DNA of 64,000 bases from Marinilabilia sp046483585 (lineage in GTDB: Bacteria > Bacteroidota > Bacteroidia > Bacteroidales > Marinilabiliaceae). A model generated the notes under the pieces. The model was not told the DNA's origin and did no database searches. It worked only from the letters and a program-made list of their open reading frames with translations. The translations under genes were made by a program, and so were the position numbers. Position 1 is the stretch's first letter. Each line of letters opens with the position of its first letter. Shown one piece after another: positions 62,542 through 64,000 of this stretch. The stretch is taken from contig JAWOCV010000117.1 of NCBI GenBank assembly GCA_046483585.1, positions 35,988 to 99,987 on the forward strand, in the 5' to 3' direction.

Positions 62542-64000
62542 GGTTTTGGTCCTCCTTCTTTTGGGGTCCGACTTTAATTTGTTTTATCATGATCTTGATC
62601 TCGGCAATGAAGAGTCCCACAAACGTCACCGCAAAAAGAATAAACGTGGTCATCACCGAGCCTGCGTCAATGTGAGTAACGGCTTTCATAGTGGGCATCA
62701 GATCCTGTATAACCCAGGGCTGCCGGCCCACTTCGGCCACGATCCAACCGGCCTGAGAGGCTATGTAGGCCAGCGGAATGGTCCAAACACCGGCCCATAG
62801 CAACCATTTTTTGTTGTGAAGCTGGTTTTTCAGTACAAGATAGAGGAAAACCGCGAAAAGAAAGAGGAACAACCCGCCAAGGATCACCATTATGTGGAAT
62901 GCATAGAAGGTCATCGAAATGGGGGGTACCATTTTAAAGGCATTGGCTTCAAGTACCTCGGGGTCGGGGTCGTAGAAGTTCCCATACCCGAAATATTGAA
63001 CGTTTTCTTCGATGAATGCTTCGTCACGGAACTTCTCCGCGATCTGTTCAGCTTTTTCATCTTCGCCCGCTTTTTGTGCATCTTTTAGTTCCCGCAGCGA
63101 TTTTTGGGCTTCATGCCCGCGTTTGATCTTTTCTTTGTAAGGTATGATGCCCTGGCCCGGATTACCCATGATAAGGTCCTTCATACCGGCCACGTAACTG
63201 TCGGTGTCGCCGTGTGCCATCCAGGAAAGCATGGAAGGGATCTCCATTTTTACCAGAAAATCTGCTTCGCTGTCGGGCCCCATATTTTCGTGGGTATTCT
63301 CACCGCCCAGAATGCCAAAAGCGACCAGTCCCGCATTGGTTTGTCCATCATACAGGGCTTCCATGGCGGCGAATTTCATGGGCTGGGTTTTGACAATCTC
63401 TTTGGCCGAGCTGTCACCTGTGCCAATGAGGACCACCGAACTGATAAGACCGAAAACAGAGGCGATCACGATGCTGCGTTTGGCCAGGAGTTGTTCACGG
63501 TGTTTAATGAGGAACCAACTGCTTACCCCGATGACGAAGATGGCGGCCAGCACAAAGCCGGAAGTGATGGTGTGAACGAATTTGTTGACAGCCGTTTCTG
63601 AAAGGATAACATCCCAGAAGTTGATCATCTCGTTCCTGGCCATTTCAGGGTTGAAAAGGGTACCGACGGGATTTTGCATCCAGGCATTGGCCACAAGAAT
63701 CCACACGGCACTCAGGCTGGCGCCTATGGCTGTCAGCCATGTGGCTGTCAGATGGAAACGCTTGCTGACCTTGTCCCATCCAAAAAACATGACCGCGATG
63801 AAGGTGCTTTCAAGAAAAAAGGCCATGATGCCTTCAATGGCCAGTGGCGCCCCGAAGATATCACCCACAAACCAGGAGTAGTTGCTCCAGTTGGTCCCGA
63901 ATTCGAATTCGAGAATGATACCCGTGGCCACACCAATGGCAAAGTTGATCCCGAAGAGCTTCATCCAGAACTTGGTGATTCTCTTCCATTCGGGATCGCC
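62534..64000 (-). CDS. cydA: Cytochrome bd quinol oxidase subunit I (5' end outside window)
   Basis: The frame is open to the window edge: 12 codons (GDPEWKRITKFW) precede the Met at 63964, and comparison with CydA indicates about 40 more residues outside. Seen: FGINFAIGVATGIILEFEFG, the family segment DIFGAPLAIEGIMAFFLEST, GRQPWVIQDLMPT (the quinol-oxidase GRQPW motif) and a charged Q-loop region (about residues 275-330). Heme ligands cannot all be placed because the N-terminus is missing. Confidence 0.95.
   Translation of the reverse strand, partial: GDPEWKRITKFWMKLFGINFAIGVATGIILEFEFGTNWSNYSWFVGDIFGAPLAIEGIMAFFLESTFIAVMFFGWDKVSKRFHLTATWLTAIGASLSAVWILVANAWMQNPVGTLFNPEMARNEMINFWDVILSETAVNKFVHTITSGFVLAAIFVIGVSSWFLIKHREQLLAKRSIVIASVFGLISSVVLIGTGDSSAKEIVKTQPMKFAAMEALYDGQTNAGLVAFGILGGENTHENMGPDSEADFLVKMEIPSMLSWMAHGDTDSYVAGMKDLIMGNPGQGIIPYKEKIKRGHEAQKSLRELKDAQKAGEDEKAEQIAEKFRDEAFIEENVQYFGYGNFYDPDPEVLEANAFKMVPPISMTFYAFHIMVILGGLFLFLFAVFLYLVLKNQLHNKKWLLWAGVWTIPLAYIASQAGWIVAEVGRQPWVIQDLMPTMKAVTHIDAGSVMTTFILFAVTFVGLFIAEIKIMIKQIKVGPQKKEDQNHV

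Noticed and set aside
1..64000. Search for tRNA, rRNA, riboswitch and prophage signals
   Set aside because: No T-loop-like motif in a cloverleaf context, no rRNA-like segment, no phage structural or integrase gene was seen by eye; a covariance-model search would be needed to exclude small RNAs.

Overview
The window is chromosomal DNA from a Bacteroidota bacterium, most likely a marine or salt-tolerant member of the Bacteroidales/Marinilabiliales. Pointers are Bacteroidota-type promoters (TTTG, about 20 bp, then TAnnTTTG), type IX secretion parts (PorP/SprF and a type-B CHU_C sorting domain), a Reg_prop/Y_Y_Y sensor, the block pyrE-SRPBCC-birA-rsfS-ftsH-LUD-cdsA-psd, and an ArgF' transcarbamylase of the Bacteroides type. 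No rRNA, tRNA, CRISPR array, phage or complete transposase gene was seen.

Layout. 0-12.6 kb: housekeeping genes (class V aminotransferase, GNAT-like protein, rpmE2, lon, ADP-ribosylglycohydrolase-like protein, AI-2E-type permease, SPOR and Nudix proteins, pyrE, SRPBCC, birA). 12.7-18.2 kb: rsfS, ftsH, LUD protein, cdsA, psd. 18.6-27.4 kb: a tight minus-strand five-gene operon encoding a large secreted type-B T9SS substrate, PorP, a PD40/PKD protein, an unknown secreted protein and a propeller sensor with a SpoIIE-type phosphatase. 27.5-35 kb: FMN-binding protein, porin, degenerate thioredoxin-fold protein, coaD, a methyltransferase-glycosyltransferase fusion and a GT39-like membrane protein. 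35.4-39.6 kb: porin plus proVWX-type glycine betaine uptake. 39.7-60.3 kb: arginine, proline and carbamoyl-phosphate genes (carB divergent from argR-GNAT-argG-argC-argD-NUMOD4/HNH-proC-proB-proA-argF'-argB-argE-argH, then citrate synthase and carA). 60.8-64 kb: a decayed antitoxin, a small ORF and the cytochrome bd genes cydA-cydB plus a 49-residue CydX-like protein.

How the genes work together. CarA/CarB supply carbamoyl phosphate, the GNAT-ArgB-ArgC-ArgD branch makes acylornithine, ArgF' carbamoylates it, ArgE deacylates, and ArgG/ArgH finish arginine. ArgF' has Pro at position 90, the residue known to select succinylornithine, so the pathway probably runs on succinylated intermediates. ProB/A/C share glutamate and sit in the same gene run. 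ARG-box-like palindromes lie before carA and between carB and argR.

The most unusual content is non-coding. Three repeat families are stacked in the intergenic gaps. R1 is a MITE-like element of about 135 bp with CAATAG ends, eight copies and 5-6 bp target duplications at five of them. R2 is a 91-92 bp REPIN-like inverted-repeat unit that keeps its length while its interior diverges. R3 is a 457-bp element with about 38-bp inverted ends. R2 and R3 are inserted into R1 copies at points that can be read exactly by comparison with empty R1 copies in the same window.
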